64,000 nt of DNA, from NCBI GenBank assembly GCA_026075535.2, contig AP026546.1:9176001-9240000 (forward strand). The letters run 5' to 3'. Positions 18,949-30,084 of the stretch are shown one piece after another. A program made the position numbers and the translations under genes. Within the stretch, counting starts at the first letter, position 1. Every line of letters starts with the position of its first letter. The notes under the pieces are model-generated. The model was given only the letters and a program-made list of their open reading frames with translations, had not been told where the DNA came from and ran no database searches. The stretch is from Tricholoma matsutake. Lineage: Eukaryota > Basidiomycota > Agaricomycetes > Agaricales > Tricholomataceae.

Positions 18949-21885
18949 GTCTGTCTAAATTAGGTATTTTAATCAGGATCAAGAATGACACCAAGCATGA
19001 AATCGGGAAGCCATATCAGTGATGCAGCATCAATTGGGGCCTGGCCAACCAAGAGGCAGAACAAATCATTGTATGGCGTAATATGATAGTGTGTTGAAGT
19101 TGTGGTCTGTGAGAAAAACTTTTATGCTCTGGAGTCGAGAAAAACTTTAATCCTCAGTATCAATGTGAAAACTGTATTATGTAGGAAGGCTACGTGCAAA
19201 GCTCAAGCAAACGCTCGCCGAAAATCTGCCCCCAAGTCCAGCAACGGCATATTCCGAAAATCACGTGTTGCGAAGATTTTGGTAACATTGTCAATAGCGT
19301 TCAGTTGCCTGGATGAAGTTCATGAGCTGGGGAGGCGATCTAAAAACCCTGTTCCCGTGGCCACAGTGTGCTTCCCATTTTACTTTATCTCTTATACGTG
19401 CCGATCTTTGATTTTCAATGATAAGGATGGAAACCATCAAGAAACCATGTCCATGGTGTCATGTCGAGGCGTAGAAACGACGTCGACTTGGACCTTCGCT
19501 TCAATGAGATGCTCATAGATGTTGAGAAGCGGACGAGCAGTGTGCTGAACCCGAACAAGATCCAGTTATGGAGCTTTCCTAAGACCTTCGTGTACGTTTG
19601 CCTACTACTAGGTGTGTTGCAACACTACTATCTCAAAGGAGTAATGACATGGATTTTGCAGTCCACTGCTCGAAACTGTGAGCGCTCCGAGAAGTTCTGT
19701 ATCTGAAATTTTCCGCGCTTGCCCAGAGCAGATCTGAAACGGCCGAACAGCGGCAGGCTCGGCAAGCCCAATCTCTCTCCCTCTCAAATTGGATACTCAT
19801 TACCCATGACCTCTCATGATGGACAGGAAACAACTATTTTAGCAAGACATTTCTACACAGGTGATGTTACAAGATAACTATACTTGGCTTGTGGGAAGTG
19901 GCCAGCTTTGAAAAGTCAACATTAGCCGAGTAAATCACCAGTTTACTGACCAACCACCGTTACAGCACCATACCGAAATTGACTTATTATCATATTCAAA
20001 ATGAGAACATAATGATATGATATGAAGATCTAACGGAACAAGGACATATCTAGTTCTCTGCATGCTCTCATCCAATCCTCTAGCGTGATTATGCGGCCGG
20101 CTTATCCAACCCGATACCATCGTACGACACTGGGGGCTTCGTTCTGGCATAGTCTCGATAAATCTTCATTTGGCTGATGAAAACGTGGCCAGCGGGTAGA
20201 GCGGATGAAGCGATTAGACCACCAGTATAGAGATCTAAAATGAAGTAAATTTATACCGACTCAGGCACGGTTGACAGCTTCAATAAGGTGGTGGTGCCGT
20301 TCATAGCGGTTAGAGGATTATAGTTAAGTTAGAGCTGGTGTGAGGCTGTGAGCGCAGTTAATTTAGGACACAGCGCGAAAGGATCCGTGACGTATTGATA
20401 GCTCGACACAACGGACCATAACCGTAAAGTTCTGTCGTATAGGACCCGTGCTATCGGGAAAGTCTAAGTCCTAGTATTCACTATCATGACCGTGCGTTCG
20501 GGGTGGTTGGGAGATAGAGTGGGACCTTGGTGGGACCGCGCTGAAGCGGTCGTAAGAGAGTAAGCGATGCTAATTTGAAACAGGATTTTGATTTCGGGTA
20601 AGTGTGAAGGTACCAGGACGACGGGGACCTCTTGGGCGAGGCGTACTCGAGCTCATTATGCCCGGTCTTCCCTTCTATTCTTGAAAACGTCATGCTGGGG
20701 GTCCGCCACACAGCGTGGAGATAGAACGGGCGCTTAAGCTTGAGGATTAAGGGTGTGTCATTAGATGCTGTGTACTATTGGTTGCGGTGATACGTGAAAA
20801 TGGGGAGGTTGACGAATGTCGCGACCCAATAAGCGCCGCCTAAGACCAATGACATGAAAAGGGGGCCTCTAGGCGGCGGCGTTACCAAGCGCACAGAAGC
20901 ACACGTTCTTCATGCTTCATAGCAGCCGCTGCGTATCATGAGATCTGGAAGAACAGGGGTTCGAGTGGTTGATACCTTCTGACTCAGGCTGCTGACAACG
21001 AATCCTGGAATCCAAACTTCTTGGAGGATTGGCACTGTCGAAACACCGCCTGTCACATGGCTTGGCCATTGCCCATGACTTCTGCACAAGGATACGGCCT
21101 CCTCGAGATGAGGAGCACTACGCCGTCGCCAATATCGAGATAGGATAACCTGCAGAGCAACATGTAACGGTTTACATAGATGATAGCCGGCGAATGCCAT
21201 ACCGTGGTCCCGGCCCGGGCACTGTGTTTACTGCCAAAACCATGGATGGGATGAAAACACGTTCAAGCCGTTATATGTTATAGCAACTTGGAGACAGTTC
21301 GCGTTTGGAGGTACCAACCCATTCGAGTGTCAGCCAATAGCTAGCTCTAATGAATTATCTTTTTTCCGAAATCAGAATAAGTACCCGAATTTTTCCTTAG
21401 CCAACTTCCATCGGAAAACTTAATAATCTGACTCGTGCGGTTATTCGCGACCTTTGCTCGAAGTACGTTCTCGATCCTGTTTTCGTGCTGTTGGGTTGCT
21501 TCTGCGGTGTACACCTGGACGCTGTAGGTGATTGAATGAGCATGACTTGACTGGGCACAGATGAGCTACATCGCTCAATCCAAAGCAGCTGCAAACTGAG
21601 GGATGCATGATTCACGCGCAGCTCACGCGAAATCCTGATTCGGTATGTCATCAACTTGCATCTCATGCTATCGGACTTATTCTCCTTCTATGTTCAGGCC
21701 ATCTGGTTGATGCGAACTTCGACCCTCAAAAATACCGGTGAAAATAACATGCTACATAGAATCGAGGCCATCGTCCTCAGATGGCCCGGGATCCAGGCCC
21801 AACATAACCTAGAAAGTTCTCGGAATCCAGAAGAATCTTTGCTATCGAAATCGAAATCGAAATCGATAACCTTCTTAAAGTCACA
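18949..21885. other. Gene-free stretch of nearly 3 kb
   Basis: Base composition is like host DNA rather than the AT-rich repeats. Open frames are all under 140 codons and overlap on both strands. No splice pattern joins them into a recognisable protein. A short ATCGAA run lies at 21845-21868 just before the reductase remnant. Confidence 0.4.
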
Positions 21886-23122
21886 ATGACAGCTCCAGGC
21901 AACCAATTGCAACTAAGAACAATGGGAAGGAGATTCCGAATAGGTACATCTGGGCCATTCTCGCTGAACGTATCTATCCGGGCACCTGGCAGGCCAAGGC
22001 TGAAGAAGTCACTATTGCCGTTTTGCTATGCACATGCACTCAAGGATGCAGGATACATCTTGACTGCGCTTGATAAAGTTATCTGCTTCTCTCGCGTCGT
22101 CTAATGCCGACATTACGCACTTCGAGAACGAAAAGAAGTTGGAGCAAGTATATGCGTCTCTGGAGTTCCTTGATCCGAGAATCGAGATATCTATACGCTA
22201 ACGAGTCCCTTCGGTTGACCATGCACAATGTGATTACAACTTGCAGATCACGAGCAAGCTCTGGGGAACCAGGCATGGACGTTGAAGAGGCTCTTGACCA
22301 AACTCTTGTAAATCTTGATACCGATTATCTCGGCTGTGGATATTTCGTGTTCGGTTTCTTATCTTGGATTGTTGGAGGTGATATGTCTTCCCAGTGTATA
22401 TCTCATCTACTGGCCCATTCCTTTAAATCCTAATGGCAACCATCCCGTCTTCCCCTTGCTTCCTCATGGCAAACGTGATGTTGATCGGTCTTGAGACTTG
22501 CTGACACTGGGAAGCAGATGGTGGCGGTCGTAAAGAAACGTACGTCATGCTGAACAATTGAGTGTATCATTCATCTTGTGTCGCAGGCAAAGTCAGATGG
22601 ATTGGCGTCAATTCTCAGAGATTAAGCTTCAAGATATCCTTCCCACTGCTGAAATCATTCCTCCTGTTGATCAGTTTATTTTCTCCTTTGGATGACAGGC
22701 CGCTCAGCTCGGAAAAATGCCGGAATTTCAGTTGGAACTTCACATTTACAATCTCCAGCACAAACTTGTCGAGTTCTTGAAATCCAAGGGTCTCGTCCCA
22801 GAGGCGTTTCCCCCCCTCCTATTGACAGGTTCTTCATTACTTACTGACGATCTAGTGGCCGAAATTGTTATGAAGCATTCTCTCAAATCCTCTGATATGA
22901 CCTCTTGGCTATCTGCGTGAGTAAGAACATGGATATCTTACTCACCAAATCGACGATTTCTTCCCTGTCGTCGTTAAGGGCTGTGCCGTACTCGCCAAAT
23001 CATTGATATCTGCTCGCATCACCTCTAATATGACTGGTGCCCTCGTTACGGCGCAAAAGTTAGACCAGGCAGACGTTTGTGCACTCGATAGGCTTGTGGT
23101 TGGTGGGAAACAGAAACAGTAA
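21886..23122 (+). pseudogene. Aldo-keto reductase pseudogene
   Basis: NADPH-dependent aldehyde/ketone reductase family (glycerol-dehydrogenase/Gcy1-like), scattered over three frames. In order: MTAPGNQLQL and NNGKEIPN at the start; GTWQAKAEEVTIAVL; VEEALDQTLVNLDTDYL; YWPIPLNPNGNHPVFP with PHGKRDVD; KVRWIGV; QLELHIYNLQHKLVEFLKSK and GLVPEAFPPL; SSLLTDDLVAEIVMKHS; and the family's usual tail ALVTAQKLDQADVCALD, GGKQKQ then TAA. Frameshifts and stops separate nearly all blocks, so it is dead. The catalytic tyrosine region near HLDCA is degraded. It lies 1.2 kb upstream of the inositol oxygenase, on the same strand. AKRs reduce glucuronate in fungal inositol breakdown, so a lost pathway role is possible but unproven. 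Confidence 0.8.
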
Positions 23123-24311
23123 CGTGTCCTTCCGATAGCGTGTTTTGAATGCGAAGATCCCTTACACCTCCCTGGCGTGGGCGTATAAACCATCGATTGC
23201 CTTCGAGATGTTTCTACTCATTGTTATTATACCAGCCGTCGAGCTTGGGTTCGTAAACTGGCTACCGCTCGCAGATTGCGCTGCCGAGTGTATTTAGCTG
23301 GTTCACCATATGGCGGTGCGTAAATCCCGAGTTGGGCGCTTCCGTCCTGGATCTGTATTTGTGTGGGGAGAATGGCTGTGGCGAGCGCGAGGTTGCACGC
23401 GGTCTCCTATCGCTGGATTAGCCCAACCTGGATGGGTTCAGGCACTCAAGTCAGACTACGTCAGTTGGTGAGAAACGAGCGGGTCGACTGATAGGACGAT
23501 ATATACATATGTCTGAATCGTGGAGTTAATTCTACTCCATCAGCATATGACGTTGAGACGGGTTGATCGGCACCAGGGGTCATTTACGACTTACTATAGA
23601 ATAAACGTAAGTGGTACTCAGTGGTTTAGAGCGTTGTACGAACCAAGGATTCGAGAATGTCCCCGTTGTGTAACAATTCGGTGACTTATCGGTTTCAAGC
23701 TTAAAGCTCAGGCTGAACGGCATGGATGATTCCCAAGCAGATGTCAGTAGTTTATATTGCTGCGCATCACGCTCTGAGAGACGGCTGGATCAGGCTGCTA
23801 TGTATCGTGATAGATAGAGCAGGGAAGAACAGGAAGCCAGTTGGGGGTGCTTGTTTCAAGATGTCCTGAGGAGCAATTCGGGCCCGGAGTTACCCATGTG
23901 GGTCCTTGGCAGGTGGTCATATATCATACATACTTAACTCGGCCGTAACGCCTTTCTTGGCAGGGTTAAGCAGGGTTAAGCGCGGGGCGTGACAGAAAAC
24001 GCGTTGGCGAGCATTTGTTTCTCACGTTTATTAATGTGCCTAACCCGTCGTTGCCCTTGTTCAATTTATTTGCTTGTGCATCTACGTAAACACGGAGCTC
24101 TCCTTCTGTTTCTATGTTACATAGTTTCCTAAAATTTTAACTTTTCGTGATGTCAGAAAAATACTACCGTCCACAACGCCCGACCTCATTCGAGGATCTT
24201 TACCAAATCAGCGACACTTGCGGAACCCCTTTAAAAGAGGATACAAGTTTTGCTTGAAATACTCAATCCAAATCCTCTTTGCTCGTTCTACACCTCTAAT
24301 CCCTCGCAAAA
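23123..24311. other. Intergenic, promoter side of the inositol oxygenase
   Basis: No gene is seen. A short direct repeat (GGCAGGGTTAAGCAGGGTTAAGC) lies at about 23959-23980. Confidence 0.4.
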
Positions 24312-25603
24312 ATGGTTGGCACCTCTCATGATGGTCGTGACCTCGATGAGACTTCTGAAGCCATCGACACTGGTCTGTCTTTCGACGTTGTAGATTCATT
24401 TCTCGTTCCCTAAGTCTCGTTTCCAGTCAACGTTCTAAGAGACAAACTATGGAACGAGCGGTCATCGTTCGACGAAGACAAAGACAAAACCCAATTCAGG
24501 GACTACGAATTAGCATGTGACCGAGTCAAGGCCTTTTACAAGGAACAACACGGTATGTTGAGTTTGCACCTCCTTTTACAACATAGTTATTGACCATCTA
24601 CTCTTTTAGAAAAGCAAACCGTTGTATTCAATATCAGAGCCCGCGTTGACTTTAAGACGAGGAAAAGAGCTCGTATGGGTGTTTGGGAAGCCATGGAAAT
24701 GCTCAACACTTTGATCGATGAATCGGATCCTGACGTGAATTTCGTTAGCTGATCCTTTCCCTGACATCTACCTAATGCAGCATTGCTATACCTTAGACAA
24801 ATGTTTCGCAAATTGAACATCTATTGCAAACGGCGGAAGCTATCCGGAGAGATGGTAAACCAGATTGGATGCAGGTCAGTTGTCGTACCTAATTTGATGT
24901 GGGTTAAGAAAACTTACATGCCGATGGACTAGGTTGCCGGTCTAGTCCATGATCTAGGAAAATTATTACTCCTGTTTGGCTCAGAAGGCCAATGGGATGT
25001 GGTTGGTGTGAGTTGTCTTTTGGGACGACTACATTCAAATCTAACATATATCTTAGGACACTTTTGGTGACTAGTCTTTTACTATGTTACGTCATTGTTA
25101 GCCTTGCTAATGTCCGCCATCAACTAGTCGTTGGATGTCAGTTCTCGGACAAGAACATTTATCCTGAAACCTTCGCTGGAAATCCAGACTCGCAAGATAG
25201 CGTCTATTCTACGAAATTTGGGATTTATGAACCACATTGTGGCCTCGACAACGTGATGCTATCATGGGGACACGATGAGGTACACCACTTTTACGTTGTA
25301 TACTAGTATGCACGCTCACGGCTCATGTTCTGACAGTATTTGTACCATGTCTTCAAAGACCAGAGCACGTTACCCAAGGAAGCTCTCGCTATGATTCGAT
25401 ACCACAGTTTCTACCCATGGCACCGCGGAAATGCATACTCACATCTCACGAACGAGAAGGACGAAGAAAGTCTTGCTGCTGTGCGCGCCTTCAATCCTTA
25501 CGACCTGTACAGCAAGTCCGATGAGCCTTGTGATCCCGTGAAGCTTCGCCCTTATTATGAAGGACTTATTGCCAAGTTCTTTCCCCCAGTCTTGGACTGG
25601 TGA
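24312..25603 (+). CDS. Myo-inositol oxygenase
   Basis: Di-iron enzyme that opens myo-inositol to D-glucuronate, cytosolic. Eight exons read cleanly: 24312-24372, 24427-24552, 24610-24734, 24797-24874, 24933-25007, 25056-25065, 25128-25279 and 25337-25603. All have GT-AG introns and together give 297 residues, the normal family length. Metal-ligand motifs are present: [32 protein letters not shown] (the HD pair), [24 protein letters not shown], and the late Asp in [23 protein letters not shown] and the C-terminal FFPPVLDW are also typical. Exon 6 is only 10 nt. It is followed by a sugar kinase, a transporter and a regulator, suggesting a catabolic cluster. No defect is seen. Confidence 0.93.
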
Positions 25604-25873
25604 GAGTTTTCGTTTCGTTTTCGTTCTAACTGGTGGTATTGTTATTTGTTATCTATCCTTCTTCTGCTTTCACGGTTTTGCATTATTATTGGCCATAGAA
25701 AAAACGGACTTTATATTTTATACGTCTGCACATATAGAGGTCTTGTCACGTAAAAGTTCGTTAGAAAGTTTAGCTGGTATCGGAATTTAAATAATTTTTG
25801 CGAGTTGTCTATAAGTGGAGAGATACACGAACAAACAACGCGTCACCAACATTCGACTGCCACTGCGGCACCA

Positions 25874-26020
25874 ATGTCTTTTCGAAGTCTTTGTGTTAAA
25901 TGCGCCGATGGTCGGTGCATGATATCCGGCAAATCAAAAAAAGTGTTTGATCGTACCAGCTGTTCTCTTTGCTGGCGTTCCGACGTCCTCATGTACGGAC
26001 TTAATCGACGTGCTTCCTAG
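25874..26020 (+). CDS. Small cysteine-rich ORF, unknown
   Basis: 48 residues from the ATG at 25874. It has cysteines in the pattern CVKCADGRC then CSLC, which could hold a metal. The tail is basic. It lies between the inositol oxygenase and the sugar kinase with no visible introns. I do not recognise a family. It could be chance, or the last exon of a longer transcript. Confidence 0.25.
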   Translation: MSFRSLCVKCADGRCMISGKSKKVFDRTSCSLCWRSDVLMYGLNRRAS

Positions 26021-26301
26021 AACCAGCGCGTAGAGCTTTTCACATTTTATCACGCCCATACATTGGGCGCGAGAAAGAATAGAAAACCGTGTTTGTTAGC
26101 GCACTCACTTTCTAGCGTCGGGGTAGTACGCCGAACAGTCTGGTTTTGTGATCGTGCATCATGAACAGCGTTGTAGACCTACCAGTACAGGCAGGTAAGG
26201 TTTCTGATCGGGTATTGATTCCTTGTGTTGTTGAGACCAAAGGTATGTTCCAATAATCTTGACATCGTTATGTAAGAGTCTATCTATAGTGTAGATTGCC
26301 T

Positions 26302-27690
26302 TTACCATTTATTGTTGAAGATCTTTCCATCAACCAGATTTACCATCTCCTTCACCGGACTCAAATGGTCCGAATTTCCACCGAAGTTCATGCCCTTCTT
26401 CATCACCGTCCTGTAGTTCTTCCCTGGACTCACCTTTCCCAGCACATACTCTTTCCTTGTTTCCACACGTGTTGGTACAGGAATCGAGCGTCCGACAACC
26501 GCCTCCATCGCTTGCCAAGCAAAGGTAACCGCCTCTTTCGCACCAGCAGGGATACCGGCTTCATTGAGCATGAAAATCCGGGTATTTGGGTAGCTATTCT
26601 GGATGAACGCGTCGATGTTTGGATTGAACGCGCCGCCGCCGCACATGAAGATTTCATCGATATCTTGGGAGGGTGCATAACGCCGGTAGTGGTAGACGAT
26701 GGCTTGAGCGGTGATCCGTGTCACTGTGGCAACGACGTCATCTGGCGACATGCCCTTCTTCTCCGCCTTTTCAATTAGTTCGAAGGCAAGAGTGTCACGG
26801 AACACTTCTCGGCCCGTCGTTTTCGGTGGGTCGAGTTTGAAATACTTGTGTTGGAGAAAGTCATCGACGAGCGCCTGATCGACGGTTCCTCGCTTACCCA
26901 TCTCACCATCTTTATCGTATTCCTGTGCTCCCTTGGTGTAATGCCGCACGACTGCATCGATGAAGACATTTCCGGGACCAGTGTCGAAGTCGTAGCACTC
27001 GTCCACACCCCCTTGGCTGTCAGGTGGGATGAAACATACGTTCGCAATGCCGCCAATGTTCTGGCAGGCTCGTAACTTGGTGGGATGGTGGAGAAGAAGG
27101 GCGTCAAAGAAGGCGATGAGGGGTGCACCTTGTCGACCTGCGGCTTGATCACTGACACGGAAGTCGGTTACAGCGGTAATTCCAGTCCTTGCAGCGAGGA
27201 TCGAACCCTCTGCCATGGTCAAGGCACTCTTGACTTGGCCTGGCTCGGGCATCGATAACAACCAGATTGTCTGGCCGTGAGATCCAAGAACATCGATACT
27301 GGATAATTCGATGTTATGTTCTCTGGTAAATTCTATGACTGCATCTGCGAACGTTTCTCCGAGAAGTACATTGACTTCAGAAAGCTCTTCTGGAGTCGTT
27401 CGGTTGTGAAGGATCATATTCATAACACGCTTCTTGATTGTGGGCTCCAAAGGGATCTCTGCAAACTTGAGAAGCTCAAAGTGCATGGGCGCCGAGGGAG
27501 ATTCCTGGGTGAAATGGCACAACGCACAATCGATGGCGTCCTGATTTGATATCGTGAGAGAGAAAGTGCCATCGTAAGAATTTCATCATACCATTGATGT
27601 TCCACTATTTAATCCGAGGACGATTATGTCCAGAGGTGGACTTGCGGTGCCATTCGCATGGGTATGTTGGGTTGATGAAGACTTCGTCAT
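26302..27690 (-). CDS. AnmK / levoglucosan-kinase family sugar kinase
   Basis: ATP-dependent kinase of the family that phosphorylates anhydro-sugars. Bacterial AnmK acts on anhydro-N-acetylmuramate in wall recycling; yeast relatives act on levoglucosan. Two exons, 27690-27592 and 27540-26302, with a 51-nt intron, give 445 residues. The first exon supplies the nucleotide-binding start [12 protein letters not shown], which continues DAIDCAL after splicing. Further motifs: [25 protein letters not shown] [41 protein letters not shown] and MCGGGAFNP. The family usually has SGTSxDG; here it is SGTSMDA. It is divergent from the transporter, with a 317-bp shared upstream region. The substrate is not settled. 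Intact. Confidence 0.88.
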
Positions 27691-28007
27691 ACTTTCTTAT
27701 GAGGGAGGAAGCTGGAGTCTCCAAGAGCGTACTGTATATAAGAGGCCTAAAAGCAAGGAACTAAGAAGAGATAATGAGACATAGAAAAGGCGGCGTGCGC
27801 GCCTTGAGCGCTAAGTGGCTAAATGGCTAAATTGCTAAACGGCTGAATAATATACTTAGGCTCTTGAACGTTCCCCACAAACAAAGTTCCCCGCGTTGCT
27901 CACGAATTTGGAATCTTTCGATCGTATGGAAGCCATTTAACAGACCACCACCACACCCTAGGCTCATTTTTTGACGTGTTCTGGACCTCCACTTCCGTCA
28001 GTACACG
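27691..28007. promoter_or_regulatory. Shared upstream region of the kinase and the transporter
   Basis: A 317-bp gap between divergent start codons, so both promoters must lie here. TATATAAGAGG at about 27733 is TATA-like. Five head-to-tail 8-bp units lie at 27810-27849. Confidence 0.5.
27810..27849. repeat. Five tandem 8-bp units GCTAANNN in a bidirectional promoter
   Basis: GCTAAGTG, GCTAAATG, GCTAAATT, GCTAAACG and GCTGAATA, head to tail. This could be a short microsatellite or a cluster of protein-binding sites. Confidence 0.6.
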
Positions 28008-29861
28008 ATGGGAGTAACAGCTTGGTGGAAGCGGCTTACTCCATCCCAGCTTAACATCTGCATCCAGGTCTTCTCACTCATTGCTATCTTTTTCGAGGGA
28101 TATGACCAGGGTGTTATGGGAGGCGTCAATGCTTCTCCCAACTATTTAACAGTCGTCGGCATTGGCCGTCCAGACGGAACCGTCACAAACACTACTCACC
28201 AGGGAGGTATTGTCAGCATTGTAAGTCTCAGAGTCCTGTGCTTGTTGTACCACATGACTAACGAGTACACTCACCAGTACTATCTCGGTGCTATTTTTGG
28301 TGCCTTTGCTGGTGGCTGGGCTGCGGATCGCATTGGCCGTATCAATGGGCTTTTTTTTGCCGCCATATTCGCCATGATTGGAGGTGCTCTTCAGTCTGCT
28401 ACGCAAGGCTCCAACTTCATTCTCGTGGCTCGTGTCGTCACGGGTTTAGGAACTGGTGCTTTGACTGGTATTACACCCGTATATACGTCTGAAATCGCCA
28501 CAGCCTCTCATCGAGGAGGCTTTTTGGGATATGTTTTCATTGCGAATTGTGAGAACAATATTGTATGAGGTGAAGCGATTATAGTGACCCTTCTTCTAGA
28601 TCTTGGCATCGCTATCGCATATTGGCTTAACTTTGGACTTTCATTCGTTAACAACGGTAGCTCAGCGGTCAGATGGCGCTTCCTTCTCGCATTCCAGTGC
28701 CTTCCTGCCATTATGCTCCTTGCCGGCATAAGATTGCTCCCGGACTCCCCACGTTATCTTGCTTCTGTGGGACGTCTCGAAGAAGCAAAGGAAGTCTTGG
28801 AACATGTCCGTGGTGGTCAAAGTGTGGAAGTAGAGACGGAATTCCTGGAAATTTGTGCTATGGCTGAGAATGCTAAGCCGAGCTCTCCACTTCAATTTGC
28901 GAAAGTATTGCTTGGTCGCGCGAATGATACTAGTCCTCACCTTGGTCGTCGAGGGTGGCTTTGCATCTGGCTTCAAATCATGGCGTCCTGGACGGGTATT
29001 ACGGTGAGACACTTCGCTATCTTATGACCTTGAACGGTCGAAGCTGATATTTCGTTTACCTAGGCTGTCACCGCATACTCTCCAGTCCTTCTATCTCAAG
29101 CTGGCTATAGTAACATCAAGCAGAATGGCCTTGCTGGAGGGGTAAACAGCATCGGCATCATTGGTACTATCATCAGCGCCCAGGTTGTCGATCGTTTCGG
29201 ACGAAGAAGATGTCTATTCTGGGGTGCATTTTGTCTATTCCTCGTCAACCTCATAGCCGCGAGTTTGTTCGAGGGATCTCTTCATAACCCATCAAAATCT
29301 GTGCAAATCGCGCCAGCCGCCGTTACCATGCTTTTCTTGTTCAATCTCTTTTATGCAGCGACCTGGGGAACGGTCGCGTTCCTCATCCCCACTGAAATAT
29401 TCCCATCGGAAATGCGTGCACAGGGCAATGGCTTTGGTATCACTGGTTGGGCCATCGGTGTCGGATGGACGACATTGATCAATCCGATCATGTTCAGTCA
29501 CATCAAGAGCCGAACGTACTTCCTCTTCGCAGGCCTCAACTTGCTCTGGATGCCTATTGTTTTCTTTTTCTACCCAGAAACGTGAGGAATATTTCTTGTC
29601 TTCTGACTTTTGCTGACTATGCACCTCAGGGCCGATCGCTCACTCGAATCCATTGACGCCATGTTTTCGACATCTAGTCCATTCTACAGTAAGATGGAGG
29701 AAGCGTATCACAATAGTGACGACGGCAACGTGCTCGCTTCCCCGGGGCTCTCCATAACCAAACCGCCGAAGAACGCTAGACAGTTTGCGATCGCTGAAAC
29801 GCTTATACACGAAAAAGGAAGCCTGGACGGAAATTCTACCTACCCGAGGGAGAATGTGTAA
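28008..29861 (+). CDS. MFS sugar/polyol transporter
   Basis: Plasma-membrane symporter of the sugar-porter family with twelve predicted membrane segments. Five exons are split by introns 28221-28277, 28549-28599, 29004-29063 and 29582-29629, all GT-AG and in phase. Signature motifs: GYDQGVMGG in the first segment; GGWAADRIGR (loop 2-3); RVVTGLGTGALTG, PVYTSEIATASHRG (the PxYxSE of sugar porters) and LPDSPRYLASVGR (the PESPR-type motif after segment 6); VVDRFGRRR; PTEIFPSEMRAQG; and FFFYPET at the end of segment 12. The soluble tail continues to TAA. It is divergent from the kinase and codirectional with the regulator. Substrate (inositol, glucuronate or another sugar) is inference from neighbours. 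Confidence 0.92.
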
Positions 29862-30084
29862 GTGGTGATGAAGGGTGATGACCCGTTAGAAAGTATATAT
29901 CCATGGCAACAAGTGATCTGTTCCTGATCTAAATAATGATTTGACGATCATTAGCACTCGGAACACGTGACGATGTCTTGGATAGAATCCTCAACTAAGT
30001 ACTCTTATACCACCTACCAGTCGCAGGGGTAGGGTAAGGGGCTAGGCAGCCCCCCTTGAAACTTTTGCTAAACTGACAGAGAAG

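Noticed and set aside
23605..23680. tRNA-like words (CTCAGTGGTTTAGAGC and GGATTCGAG)
   Set aside because: A- and B-box spacing is too short and no acceptor or anticodon stem forms.
26296..26778. 160-codon plus-strand frame antisense to the sugar kinase
   Set aside because: The minus strand carries the full conserved kinase; the antisense frame has no motif.
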